DNA from: an uncultured Ruminococcus sp.
GTDB lineage: Bacteria; Bacillota; Clostridia; Oscillospirales; Acutalibacteraceae
Direction of reading: 5' to 3'
DNA: 12,576 nt
Assembly (NCBI GenBank): GCA_902797065.1
Contig: CADBRK010000024.1
Location: 1-12,576, forward strand
How positions within the stretch are numbered: position 1 is the stretch's first letter; every line of letters begins with the position of its first letter. Under the pieces are notes generated by a model, which saw only the letters and a list, made by a program, of their open reading frames with translations, was not told the origin of the DNA and searched no databases. Positions 5,271-12,576 of the stretch are shown here, piece by piece. Both the position numbers and the translations under genes were made by a program.

Positions 5271-5294
5271 CGGATAAAGTACCGGATTTATCCG
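5271..5294 (+). other. Leader hairpin upstream of DUF951
   Basis: CGGATAAA (5271-5278) pairs perfectly with TTTATCCG (5287-5294) around an 8-nt loop, with no T-tract after it. It sits in the predicted 5' leader, 13 nt before the AAAGGG site of the first operon gene. It may affect mRNA stability or bind a regulator. Confidence 0.35.
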
Positions 5295-5321
5295 TAAACT
5301 TAAACAAAGGGTGGCGATCGT

Positions 5322-5516
5322 ATGGATGTCCGTGTCGGAGATATTATCGAAATGAAAAAGCCGCACCCATGCGGCAATAAGCAGTTTAATGTAAACCGCG
5401 TGGGGATAGATTTCAAGATTGAGTGTACGAAATGCGGCAGAGAAGTTATGGCCGCAAGAACAAAGATAGAGAAAAACATAAAGAAGATCATCAGGAAAGA
5501 ACAAGGGGAAGCTTAA
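5322..5516 (+). CDS. DUF951-family small protein
   Basis: The 64-aa product begins MDVRVGDIIEMKKPHPCG and contains ECTKCGREVMAAR, the conserved pattern of the DUF951 family found across Firmicutes. Cys17, Cys35 and Cys38 (HPCG and CTKC) look like part of a small zinc-ribbon or nucleic-acid-binding fold, and the C-terminus is a basic helix (KIEKNIKKIIRK). The family's role is not established; it is often found next to translation or ribosome-associated genes. The start follows AAAGGGTGG (about 5307-5315). Its TAA overlaps the ATG of prfA by one base (TAATG), so the two are translationally coupled. Confidence 0.88.
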   Translation: MDVRVGDIIEMKKPHPCGNKQFNVNRVGIDFKIECTKCGREVMAARTKIEKNIKKIIRKEQGEA

Positions 5517-6586
5517 TGTTTGATAAGATAGTGATATTTGAGAAGAGATACGACGAGCTTAACGCAAAGCTTTATGATCCGACAGTCGCAGCCGATGCGG
5601 AGCAGTACAATTCGATCATGAAGGAGATCAAGGAGATCGAGCCTGTCGCTTTGAAATTCAAGGAATACAGGAATGCGGAAAGATCGCTCGAAGAGGCAAA
5701 ACAGATGCTTGCGGAGAGCGACGACGAGGAGCTTAAAGAGATGCTTGCCGAGGAGATCGCCGATTGTAAAGCTAAAATCGAAAAGACCTCCGAAGAACTC
5801 AAAATACTTCTTCTGCCGAAGGATCCGAACGACGAACGCAACGTTATCATGGAGATACGCGCAGGCGCAGGCGGAGAAGAAGCCGCACTGTTCTGTGCGG
5901 TGCTGTTCAGAATGTACGGTATGTACGCGGAGAAGCACAGCTTCAAGACGGAGCTTATCTATGCAAACGAGACGGAGCTTGGCGGGTATAAAGAAATATC
6001 TTTCATGATAAGCGGCAGCGGCGCATACTCTAAGCTGAAATTCGAGAGCGGAGTACACAGAGTACAGCGTGTGCCCGAAACGGAAAGCCAGGGCAGGATA
6101 CATACATCAACCGTTACCGTAGCTGTATTGCCGGAAGCAGAGGACGTCGAATACGAGATAGACCCCGCAGACCTCAAATTCGATACGTTCCGTTCGAGCG
6201 GCGCAGGCGGTCAGCATATCAACAAAACATCGTCCGCAGTGAGGATAACGCATATCCCGACGGGTACGGTAGTTGAGTGCCAGGAGGAGAGAAGCCAGTT
6301 CAAAAACAGAGACAAGGCGCTGAAAGTTCTCAAATCAAGGCTGCTCAACGAAAAGATACAGGCTCAGCAGGCTGCCGTCTCGGCGGAGAGGAAAGCTCAG
6401 GTCGGCACGGGCGAACGCAACGAGAGAATAAGAACATACAACTATCCTCAGGGCAGAGTCACCGATCACAGGATCGGGCTTACGCTTTATAAGATAGACG
6501 AGATATTGAACGGCTCGATAGACGAGATAATCGACGCGCTGATCGCAGCCGACAGAGCCGAGAAGCTTGCTTCGGAGAAAGAATAA
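5516..6586 (+). CDS. prfA: Peptide chain release factor 1 (RF1)
   Basis: The 356-aa protein recognises UAA and UAG stop codons and triggers release of the finished peptide on the ribosome. The GGQ catalytic motif is at 231-233 (SSGAGGQHINKTSSAVR). The codon-recognition PxT motif is PET at 187-189 (RVPETESQGRIHTST), which marks RF1 rather than RF2 (SPF). The N-terminal coiled-coil domain (about 1-100) and the GAGGEEA segment (117-123) are normal, and the length is that of the family. The frame is open upstream to 5423, but ATG at 5516 follows AAGGGGAA and overlaps the DUF951 stop, so it is the real start. No prmC (the methyltransferase that modifies the GGQ Gln) is adjacent here, although prmC is the usual neighbour. 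Confidence 0.97.
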   Translation: MFDKIVIFEKRYDELNAKLYDPTVAADAEQYNSIMKEIKEIEPVALKFKEYRNAERSLEEAKQMLAESDDEELKEMLAEEIADCKAKIEKTSEELKILLLPKDPNDERNVIMEIRAGAGGEEAALFCAVLFRMYGMYAEKHSFKTELIYANETELGGYKEISFMISGSGAYSKLKFESGVHRVQRVPETESQGRIHTSTVTVAVLPEAEDVEYEIDPADLKFDTFRSSGAGGQHINKTSSAVRITHIPTGTVVECQEERSQFKNRDKALKVLKSRLLNEKIQAQQAAVSAERKAQVGTGERNERIRTYNYPQGRVTDHRIGLTLYKIDEILNGSIDEIIDALIAADRAEKLASEKE

Positions 6587-6618
6587 AACACAGCGCATAA
6601 CAAAAAGGAGTACATAAT

Positions 6619-7446
6619 ATGGCTTTTGCGGGAATGTTTATACTTTTCGTGATAATATTGCTGATAATCGCCGGTATAATGCTTACGCTTTCTCTGATTT
6701 TCCTGATAGTCGGAATAATACGGAAGGTTCGCAGGAAAAAGTCGGGCTTAGGCTTTTTTATCGCATCGGGCGTACTGTTTGCATTGGTTGTAATACCCGT
6801 GCTTATTTTGATGCTGCCCGTCAGAGTCGATATTGATACTCCGAACGGCAAGCGTCATGTGTGGTCAAATCAGCGTGACGAGTTCTATTCGGGAATATAT
6901 GTCGGCGACACCGAAAAGGTCGGTAAGCTGCTTGACAAGTACCCCGATCTTGTTTATGTTGTAAAACACGGAGACAATATTGACGGTCTGCACGCCGCTG
7001 TTATCAGAAACGATATTGACACGGCAAGGTGTATCATCGAACACGGCGGAGCGTTCGACAGCGGTTATAATTTTTCCGAGAACGAATATGATTATTCGCT
7101 CGAATGCTACTTTCGGAATTATTACCGCAGAGCAAATCTCGAAAATACGAAATACTCGGACTACGAGTGCGTAAAATTTATGATAGACAACAACGCCGAA
7201 GCGGATTTTTCCGACGAACACCTTGATGTGCTGTTCTATGCGATAGAGAACATCTGCTTTGACGGTAAGATAAGCGACGATGAAGTGAGTATGATAAAGC
7301 TTATTATAGACAGCGGCGCGGACATTAATGCCGCGTCGGAGATCTCGGGCGATACACCTCTCGATTCGTTCCTCGAAAGAGCGAATAGAATAGATCACAT
7401 GTCGGAAGAGGATATTAACAAAATAGTGCCTCTTTTAACGAAATAA
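6619..7446 (+). CDS. Membrane protein with ankyrin-like repeats
   Basis: The 275-aa product has two hydrophobic segments (about 5-34 and 44-66) joined by a short basic loop (RKVRRKK, 35-41). A soluble domain (about 80-275) carries ankyrin-like repeats: for example VGKLLDKYPDLVYVVKHGDN, DGLHAAVIRNDIDTARCIIEHGG (about 122-144), CVKFMIDNNAEADF (184-197) and IKLIIDSGADIN (226-237). Ankyrin repeats generally bind proteins; no enzyme motif is visible. It starts 8 nt after AAGGAG (6605-6610) and 32 nt after prfA, and is followed after 23 nt by sua5, so it is within the operon. The basic loop suggests both ends face outside by the positive-inside rule, placing the ankyrin domain outside; the alternative orientation cannot be excluded. 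Function is unknown. Confidence 0.8.
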   Translation: MAFAGMFILFVIILLIIAGIMLTLSLIFLIVGIIRKVRRKKSGLGFFIASGVLFALVVIPVLILMLPVRVDIDTPNGKRHVWSNQRDEFYSGIYVGDTEKVGKLLDKYPDLVYVVKHGDNIDGLHAAVIRNDIDTARCIIEHGGAFDSGYNFSENEYDYSLECYFRNYYRRANLENTKYSDYECVKFMIDNNAEADFSDEHLDVLFYAIENICFDGKISDDEVSMIKLIIDSGADINAASEISGDTPLDSFLERANRIDHMSEEDINKIVPLLTK

Positions 7447-7469
7447 AATTCAGAAAGATAGTGTAAAAT

Positions 7470-8495
7470 ATGGAAACAAGGCTTTTGCTGCCTACAAAAG
7501 AAAACATAAAAAAAGTCGGATGCGCTTTGCGTGACGGTATGCTCGCAGGTATCCCGACGGAAACAGTCTACGGGCTTGCCGCAAATGCGCTTGACGGCAA
7601 AGCGGTTGCACAGATATTCGAAGCCAAGGGCAGACCAATGGATAACCCGCTTATAGTGCATATTTCGGACTTCTCTCAGATAGAGAGGTTTTCTCTTGTA
7701 AGCGAGATACCCGAAAAGGCATACAAGCTTGCCGAAAGATTCTGGCCGGGTCCGCTTACGGTAATCATGCCCAAAGGTACGGCGATACCCGACGAGGTCA
7801 GCGCAGGACTCGATACGGTTGCGGTACGCTTTCCGTCGCACCCAGTTACAAAGGCGGTCATAACCGCAGCGGACAGACCGCTTGCGGCGCCGTCAGCCAA
7901 TACGTCGGGTTCGCCGAGCCCGACGACCGCAGGTCATGTGTACCACGATATGCAGGGCAAGATACCCTATATCCTGGACGGCGGCATATGCGAGGTGGGC
8001 GTTGAATCTACCGTTGTTACTCTTTGTACGCCCGTACCCATGCTGCTAAGACCCGGCGGTATCACTCTCGAACAGCTCAAAGACGTACTGGGCGAGGTGG
8101 AAGTGAACGACGCGGTGCTGCATCAGCTGAAGGACGGCGAAAAAGCGGAAAGCCCCGGCATGAAGTATAAGCATTATGCGCCGAAAGCAGATCTCATTCT
8201 TGTGAAGGCGGACAACGAAAAGTACATCGGATTTGTAAACGAGAGAGCCGACGAAAAAACAGGCGCACTTTGCTATGACGAGGACGTGCCGTATCTCAAT
8301 GTAAAGACATTTGCGTTCGGCGGAAAAGATGATTATACATCACAGGCGAACAGATTATTTGACGCGCTCAGAGAAATAGACGAAACGGACGTACAGACAG
8401 TATACGGCAGATGTCCCGATACTCAGGGGCTTGCTATGGCGGTATATAACAGGCTCATACGCTCGGCGGGATTCGAGGTGATCGAGCTTGCGTAA
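7470..8495 (+). CDS. tsaC: L-threonylcarbamoyladenylate synthase (Sua5/TsaC type)
   Basis: The 341-aa enzyme makes threonylcarbamoyl-AMP from threonine, bicarbonate and ATP, the first step of t6A modification of ANN-decoding tRNAs. The YrdC-type domain (about 5-205) carries PTETVYGLAANA (29-40), KGRPMDNPLIVH (53-64), RFWPGPLTVIMPKG (90-103), VAVRFPSHP, and PLAAPSANTSG (137-147) with GVESTVV. The linker SPGMKYKHYAP (228-238) and a Sua5 C-terminal domain (about 240-341) show it is the long Sua5/YwlC form rather than short TsaC. The start lacks a good Shine-Dalgarno (GAAAG at 7453-7457 is 12 nt away) and lies 23 nt after the ankyrin gene, so translation may depend on coupling. The coaE start lies inside its last codons. 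Confidence 0.95.
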   Translation: METRLLLPTKENIKKVGCALRDGMLAGIPTETVYGLAANALDGKAVAQIFEAKGRPMDNPLIVHISDFSQIERFSLVSEIPEKAYKLAERFWPGPLTVIMPKGTAIPDEVSAGLDTVAVRFPSHPVTKAVITAADRPLAAPSANTSGSPSPTTAGHVYHDMQGKIPYILDGGICEVGVESTVVTLCTPVPMLLRPGGITLEQLKDVLGEVEVNDAVLHQLKDGEKAESPGMKYKHYAPKADLILVKADNEKYIGFVNERADEKTGALCYDEDVPYLNVKTFAFGGKDDYTSQANRLFDALREIDETDVQTVYGRCPDTQGLAMAVYNRLIRSAGFEVIELA

Positions 8496-9096
8496 GTTTA
8501 CGATAATAGGATTGACGGGTCCTACGGGTTCGGGCAAAAGCACCGTGTCCGAAATCTTCCGTGAACAGGGCTTTGAGATAATCAACGCAGACGAGCTGGC
8601 GAGAGAGGCAGTGTCAAAGGGCGGCGTATGCTTGAAGCAGCTGTCTCTTGTGTTCGGCAGCGATATTATAGACATAAACGGCAGCCTTGACAGACGGCTG
8701 CTTGCACGCAGAGCGTTTTCTTCAAAAGAGAATACCGCCATGCTCAACGAAATAACTCACCCTCATATTTTTTTGCTGTCGCTCAGACGGTGCAGGGAAT
8801 ATATCGACAGCGGCAGGAACAAAATAGTATTTGACGCCCCCGTGCTGTTTGAGAGCAATTCCGATCTGATGTGCGATTCGGTCATAAGCGTGATCGCCCC
8901 GAAGGCGGTGCGTATAGAAAGGCTGAAACAGCGCGACGGCATAGACGAAAAAAGCATAGAGGAGAGAATAAACGCACAGCATGACGACAGTTATTATATC
9001 GGGAGATCGGATTTTGTGATAGACGGCTCACAGCCGCTTGACAGAGTGAGAGCAGCTGTTCTTGAAATAATAAGTGATCAAAAAATCGGAAGGTGA
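8488..9096 (+). CDS. coaE: Dephospho-CoA kinase
   Basis: The 202-aa enzyme phosphorylates the 3' hydroxyl of dephospho-CoA, the last step of coenzyme A synthesis, in the cytosol. The P-loop GPTGSGKS is at residues 11-18 and is followed by the family motifs INADELAREAV (32-42), THPHIF, and FDAPVLFES (112-120). The length is normal. It starts with TTG at 8488, backed by GAGGTG (8475-8480) with 7-nt spacing. It overlaps the sua5 stop by 8 nt, so the two are likely translationally coupled. Confidence 0.95.
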   Translation: MRKFTIIGLTGPTGSGKSTVSEIFREQGFEIINADELAREAVSKGGVCLKQLSLVFGSDIIDINGSLDRRLLARRAFSSKENTAMLNEITHPHIFLLSLRRCREYIDSGRNKIVFDAPVLFESNSDLMCDSVISVIAPKAVRIERLKQRDGIDEKSIEERINAQHDDSYYIGRSDFVIDGSQPLDRVRAAVLEIISDQKIGR

Positions 9097-9100
9097 AATG

Positions 9101-9982
9101 ATGGCAGAACAGAAGAAAGCCAACACAACAAATAAAGACGCCAAAACAAAAAAGAAGAAAAAAAATAAAAAAAATACCGCAGTCAAAGCTGTAGTTATAT
9201 CGGTCATGTCGGTACTGGCAGTAGTCTTTCTGGGGATATTCATTTTGTCGGCGGCGTCGCGTATCCATAAAAATGCGGCGGATAAGCTCAACAAAAGCAT
9301 GTATCCGCTGAGGTACGAGAATTATGTAGAAAAATACTGCAAGGAGTTCGACGTGGATAAATGCCTTGTGTACGGCGTTATAAAGACCGAAAGCGGCTTT
9401 GACCCGAACGCCACATCGCCTGTCGGCGCAATAGGGCTGATGCAGCTTATGCCCGATACGTTTACGTGGCTGCAGAACTACCGCACGGAGTTTATGCCCG
9501 ATAAGATACTCGACAGCAAGGAGCTGTATAAACCCAAGCTCAATATAGAATACGGCGTTTATCTTCTGAGGTATCTGCTCGATATGTACGACGGCAATAC
9601 AGCTTTGGCGATCTGCGCGTACAACGCAGGCAACGGAAATATAGACGAATGGCTCGCTCAGGGTATTATCACACCCGATAACGTAGATCCCGATAATATA
9701 CCGTTCCCCGAAACGGCAAATTACCTTGTTAAGGTGCAGGCAGCTTCCGAGAAGTACAGAGAGCTGTATTTTTCCGATTATGTATATACATACAGCAAAG
9801 TCGAATGGGAGGAGACCGGGAGCAATACCGAAACAGACACAGACACGGATATAGATATATCTTCCGCCGAACAAAACGCAGGAGAGTATTACGATGGCGG
9901 CGGAGATATGCTTGATGATTATTATTACTACGATTACAGCGAAGACTACGGCAACGATTATATAAATGAAGAATATTATTGA
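9101..9982 (+). CDS. Membrane-anchored lytic transglycosylase (Slt family)
   Basis: The 293-aa protein cleaves glycan strands of peptidoglycan. A Lys-rich cytoplasmic N-terminus (residues 15-24, TKKKKKNKKN) precedes one membrane helix (about 27-52). The SLT domain (about 70-215) contains the catalytic Glu97 in KTESGFDPNA, then GAIGLMQLMPDTF (109-121) and AYNAGNGNIDEWL (173-185), the standard three motifs. A low-complexity C-terminal tail (about 240-293) is extremely acidic and Tyr-rich (for example DDYYYYDYSEDYGNDY), which is unusual for the family. The start is placed at the second of two adjacent ATGs (9098 and 9101), because GGAAGG (9088-9093) is 7 nt away; the frame is open to 9074. It begins 4 nt after coaE and its stop overlaps the next reading frame, so it is part of the operon. 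Confidence 0.92.
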   Translation: MAEQKKANTTNKDAKTKKKKKNKKNTAVKAVVISVMSVLAVVFLGIFILSAASRIHKNAADKLNKSMYPLRYENYVEKYCKEFDVDKCLVYGVIKTESGFDPNATSPVGAIGLMQLMPDTFTWLQNYRTEFMPDKILDSKELYKPKLNIEYGVYLLRYLLDMYDGNTALAICAYNAGNGNIDEWLAQGIITPDNVDPDNIPFPETANYLVKVQAASEKYRELYFSDYVYTYSKVEWEETGSNTETDTDTDIDISSAEQNAGEYYDGGGDMLDDYYYYDYSEDYGNDYINEEYY

Positions 9983-11289
9983 AAGAGGTGTTTATTCTGA
10001 AACAGTTCAGCAGAATACAGATCGCCGACGGCGTTCATTTCAGTACGATCAAAGACGAAAGATTCAAGACAAGCAGGATAGCATTTGTAATGCAGACGGA
10101 GCTTGACAGAGATACGGTATCCGCAAATGCCATTATACCGAATCTGCTCACCTCGTCATGCAGAGAATACCCGACTGCGCTGGAGCTTAACCGCAAACTC
10201 GATATGCTTTACGGCATGTCGCTTTCTTGCTCGTCAAGCAAGCTCGGAGAGACTCAGATGCTCGTTGTCTCCGCAGCGGGACTCGACGACAGGTATACTC
10301 CGGACGGCGAGCCTATATATTCCCGGATGGCAGACCTTCTGTGCAAAACGGTGTTTGAGCCGAACGTATCAGGCGGCGCATTTGACGAGGAAAACTTCAA
10401 GCAGGAGCAGCGTCAGATGCTTGACGCAATAGACGCGCAGTTCAACGACAAGAGAGCGTATTCAATGAAGCGTATGCTTGAGGTCATGTGCGAAAACGAG
10501 AAATTCGGCATAAACAGATACGGCACAAAAGAGCAGGTCGAAAACCTCACTTCCGAAAGCGTATATAAAGCATATGTGGAGCTGATAAGAACCGCAAGGA
10601 TAGAGATAATCTGTCTGTGCAGTTCGCCTTCGGACGATGTCAGGAAGGTGTTTGAAGATAAGTTTTCCGGGATCGAAAGAAAGCCCGTGTCGCCCGCAAC
10701 GGAAGTTATCCGTTCTGCGGACAGAGTAAAAGAAAAAACAGATACTCTCGATGTGGTTCAGTCAAAGCTTATTCTGGGATTCAGGACAGACTGCGCAGAG
10801 AACTGCAGTACACAGGAGGAACTGACCGCCGCAAAGCTTATGTGCGCTGTTCTCGGCGGCACGGCTCATTCAAAGCTGTTTAATAATGTCCGCGAGAAGC
10901 TGAGCCTCTGCTATTACTGCGTATCGAGATTTGACAGAGACAAGGGCATGCTTCTGATCGAGAGCGGAGTACAGGGAGAGAACATTGAAAAAGCCAAAGA
11001 AGCTATCCTTGCCGAGATAGAAGATATGAAAAACGGCGTCATAACGGACGAGGAGATCATGTCGGCAAAGCTGAGCATTTCAAATGCATATCTGACCTCT
11101 GTCGATTCTTCGGCAGGTACGCAGGGCTGGTATGTAGGGCAGCTTCTGAGGGGGCGTTCGAATACGCCGCAGGAGGAATCGGAGCTTATCATGGCTGTGA
11201 CAAAAGATCAGATTATCGGCGCCGCAAAAAAGCTTACGCTTGACACTGTGTATGTCCTCACGGGCAGCGAAGGCGAGGAGGAAGAATGA
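9979..11289 (+). CDS. M16-family peptidase-like protein, probably catalytically inactive (YmfF-like)
   Basis: The product (436 aa from the first TTG) has the two-lobed M16 fold. At the place of the zinc motif it reads IIPNLLTSSCREYP with no HxxEH, so it should not bind zinc. The C-terminal lobe keeps the region SKLFNNVREKLSLCYY (298-313) with the Arg and Tyr that grip substrate in M16B enzymes. Pairing of an inactive and an active subunit is known for M16B proteases, and ymfF/ymfH of Bacillus is such a pair, so it probably forms a heterodimer with the next gene product. The start is uncertain: the frame opens at TTG 9979 and GTG 9988, but the best Shine-Dalgarno, GAGGTG (9985-9990), points to CTG at 9997. 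It ends in a run of Glu and overlaps the next gene by 1-4 bases. Confidence 0.9.
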   Translation: MKEVFILKQFSRIQIADGVHFSTIKDERFKTSRIAFVMQTELDRDTVSANAIIPNLLTSSCREYPTALELNRKLDMLYGMSLSCSSSKLGETQMLVVSAAGLDDRYTPDGEPIYSRMADLLCKTVFEPNVSGGAFDEENFKQEQRQMLDAIDAQFNDKRAYSMKRMLEVMCENEKFGINRYGTKEQVENLTSESVYKAYVELIRTARIEIICLCSSPSDDVRKVFEDKFSGIERKPVSPATEVIRSADRVKEKTDTLDVVQSKLILGFRTDCAENCSTQEELTAAKLMCAVLGGTAHSKLFNNVREKLSLCYYCVSRFDRDKGMLLIESGVQGENIEKAKEAILAEIEDMKNGVITDEEIMSAKLSISNAYLTSVDSSAGTQGWYVGQLLRGRSNTPQEESELIMAVTKDQIIGAAKKLTLDTVYVLTGSEGEEEE

Positions 11290-12566
11290 TGAATATAAAA
11301 ACGGTAGAGAGTGATCTTGTAAAAGACAAATACTATGTTATAGAACACCCGTCCGGGTTGACGATCTATGTTTATCCGAAAGAGGGTTATCAATCGACAT
11401 ACGCGATCTTCGGGACGAATTACGGCTCGGTCAACACAAGCTTTTCCGTAGACGGCGGCGAGAAGATCACCGTTCCCGACGGCATAGCGCATTATCTCGA
11501 GCATAAGCTGTTCGAGAGCGAGGACGGCGACGCTTTCGCGCGTTATGCAAAGACGGGCGCAGACGCAAACGCGTACACATCGTTTGAAAAGACCTGCTAT
11601 CTCTTCTCTTGTACCGATAAATTTGAAGAATCGCTGGAGATACTTCTCGATTTTGTTCAGTCGCCGTATTTTACGCCCGAAACGGTAGCAAAGGAGCAGG
11701 GAATCATCGGGCAGGAGATCAAAATGTACGACGACAGCCCGAGCTGGAGAGTTATGTTCAATACTCTTACGGGAATGTATCACAATCACCCCGTGAGGAT
11801 AGATATTGCCGGAACGGTTGAGTCTATCGCCGGGATCACGGCGGAAAAGCTCTACGACTGTTACAACAGCTTTTATAATCTTCACAATATGGTACTCTGC
11901 GTTGCGGGCAACACCACTGTTGAACAGGTTCTGTCCGTTGCGGACAGAGTATTGAAGCCTGCAAAGGAGCAAAAGATAACAAACTATTTTGAGGACGAAC
12001 CGTATGAGGTTGCGCAAAGCTATGTCGAGCAGAAGTTCCCCGTTACGATACCCATGTTCACGCTCGGATTTAAGGAGAATGTAGGCGAGAAGCCTGCCGG
12101 CACAAAGCAGCTTGCATATATGGATATACTGCTCTGTATGCTTGCGTCTCCGTCGAGCAAATTGTATAATAAACTGCGCGACGAAGGACTCATCAACGAT
12201 ACGTTCGGATATGAGCATATGGAAGGACCTCACTATTCGGCTATTTTGTTCAGCGGAGAATCGCGTGATCCGAAGAAAGCCGCCGAGATCATTAAGGACT
12301 ATATCAGAGAATTCAAGAACAACGGCATAGATACCGAAGAATTCGAGCGTGCAAAGCGCGCCGTATACGGAGAGACTGTCAGCGGATTTAACAGCAACGA
12401 GGCGATCGCCAATATCATGGCTGATATGCATTTCAACAACAGAGAGCTGTTCTCGCTTGTTGAGGCGATAGCGTCGGCAACATCTGATGATATTGCAAAA
12501 AGACTCGACGAGCTGCTTGACCCCGACAACTGTACACTGTCTGTTGTGTGCGGCGAAGAGGCGTAA
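11289..12566 (+). CDS. M16-family zinc peptidase (YmfH-like), active subunit
   Basis: The protein (about 425 aa) has the inverted zinc motif HYLEH (69-73, counting from the upstream ATG) with the distal Glu144 in EQGIIGQEIK (137-146), which is 71 residues after His73, the normal M16 spacing. The C-terminal lobe contains SSKLYNKLRDEGL (290-302), the substrate-gripping region. It should be a cytosolic or membrane-associated metallopeptidase working with the product of the previous gene; the natural substrates of the ymfF/ymfH pair are not established. Two adjacent ATGs occur at 11286 and 11289; AGGAGG (11276-11281) is 7 nt from the second, so 11289 is preferred. Either choice overlaps the previous stop. 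The gene ends 10 nt before the end of the window. Confidence 0.93.
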   Translation: MNIKTVESDLVKDKYYVIEHPSGLTIYVYPKEGYQSTYAIFGTNYGSVNTSFSVDGGEKITVPDGIAHYLEHKLFESEDGDAFARYAKTGADANAYTSFEKTCYLFSCTDKFEESLEILLDFVQSPYFTPETVAKEQGIIGQEIKMYDDSPSWRVMFNTLTGMYHNHPVRIDIAGTVESIAGITAEKLYDCYNSFYNLHNMVLCVAGNTTVEQVLSVADRVLKPAKEQKITNYFEDEPYEVAQSYVEQKFPVTIPMFTLGFKENVGEKPAGTKQLAYMDILLCMLASPSSKLYNKLRDEGLINDTFGYEHMEGPHYSAILFSGESRDPKKAAEIIKDYIREFKNNGIDTEEFERAKRAVYGETVSGFNSNEAIANIMADMHFNNRELFSLVEAIASATSDDIAKRLDELLDPDNCTLSVVCGEEA

Positions 12567-12571
12567 GTCTT

Positions 12572-12576
12572 ATGGA
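12572..12576 (+). other. Possible start of the next gene (cut by the window)
   Basis: ATGGA at 12572 follows the M16 stop codon by 5 nt and is preceded by GAAGAGGCG (about 12555-12563), a possible Shine-Dalgarno. Given the dense operon packing, another gene is likely, but nothing of its product can be read. Confidence 0.25.

Noticed and set aside
5423..5515. 31-residue N-terminal extension of RF1
   Set aside because: It overlaps the DUF951 coding sequence, and the family N-terminus begins at ATG 5516, which overlaps the DUF951 stop.
8882..9874. 330-codon open frame on the minus strand
   Set aside because: It is antisense to coaE and the transglycosylase, both with clear catalytic motifs. 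The Cys/Phe-rich composition is typical of a shadow frame.
11208..12431. 407-codon open frame on the minus strand
   Set aside because: It lies fully antisense to the M16 gene, which has HxxEH and family-wide similarity. The product has no recognisable domain and there is no ribosome binding site. It reflects codon bias of the real gene.

Overview
The window looks like a chromosomal piece of a low-to-mid GC gut Firmicute of the Oscillospiraceae/Ruminococcaceae type. The main clue is a secreted GH13 alpha-amylase that carries a C-terminal type I dockerin and a starch-binding-like module. This architecture is known from amylosome or cellulosome formers such as Ruminococcus bromii and [Eubacterium] siraeum; I cannot name the species. 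Strong Shine-Dalgarno sites (AGGAGG types), consensus sigma-A promoters and TTG starts fit a Firmicute.

Region 1 (1-620): a MITE-like repeat of about 224 bp with imperfect terminal inverted repeats, an AT-rich hairpin, and a 43-aa Cys/Asn/Gly-rich membrane-anchored peptide on the minus strand with its own terminator.

Region 2 (580-1880, plus): two nearly identical perfect-consensus promoters about 200 bp apart. The first precedes a 21-codon ORF and the second a DUF1836/MerR-like HTH regulator. A compact two-helix structured segment and a 63-aa single-pass membrane peptide follow. The region ends in a bidirectional terminator shared with the convergent gene.

Region 3 (1884-5161, minus): a Crp/Fnr-type regulator with its own promoter and a 14-bp dyad between promoter and ribosome binding site (possible autoregulation). 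Two strong hairpins lie beyond it, one of them a plus-oriented terminator with no evident upstream gene. The dockerin alpha-amylase follows, read from a perfect consensus promoter through a leader of about 175 nt.

Region 4 (5220-12576, plus): a tight operon-like array of DUF951, prfA (RF1), an ankyrin-like membrane protein, sua5/tsaC, coaE, a membrane-anchored lytic transglycosylase, and a pair of M16 peptidase genes (a degenerate ymfF-like gene followed by an intact HxxEH ymfH-like gene). Start/stop overlaps or gaps of 32 nt or less join all of them and I see no internal terminator. The set joins translation termination, tRNA t6A synthesis and CoA synthesis with wall and peptide processing, which is typical of a housekeeping growth operon. 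The last 5 bases may begin another gene.

No clearly new defence or mobile system is visible. The most interesting leads are the twin-promoter DUF1836 locus with its mini-ORF and structured RNA segment, the self-regulating Crp locus, and the orphan terminator.
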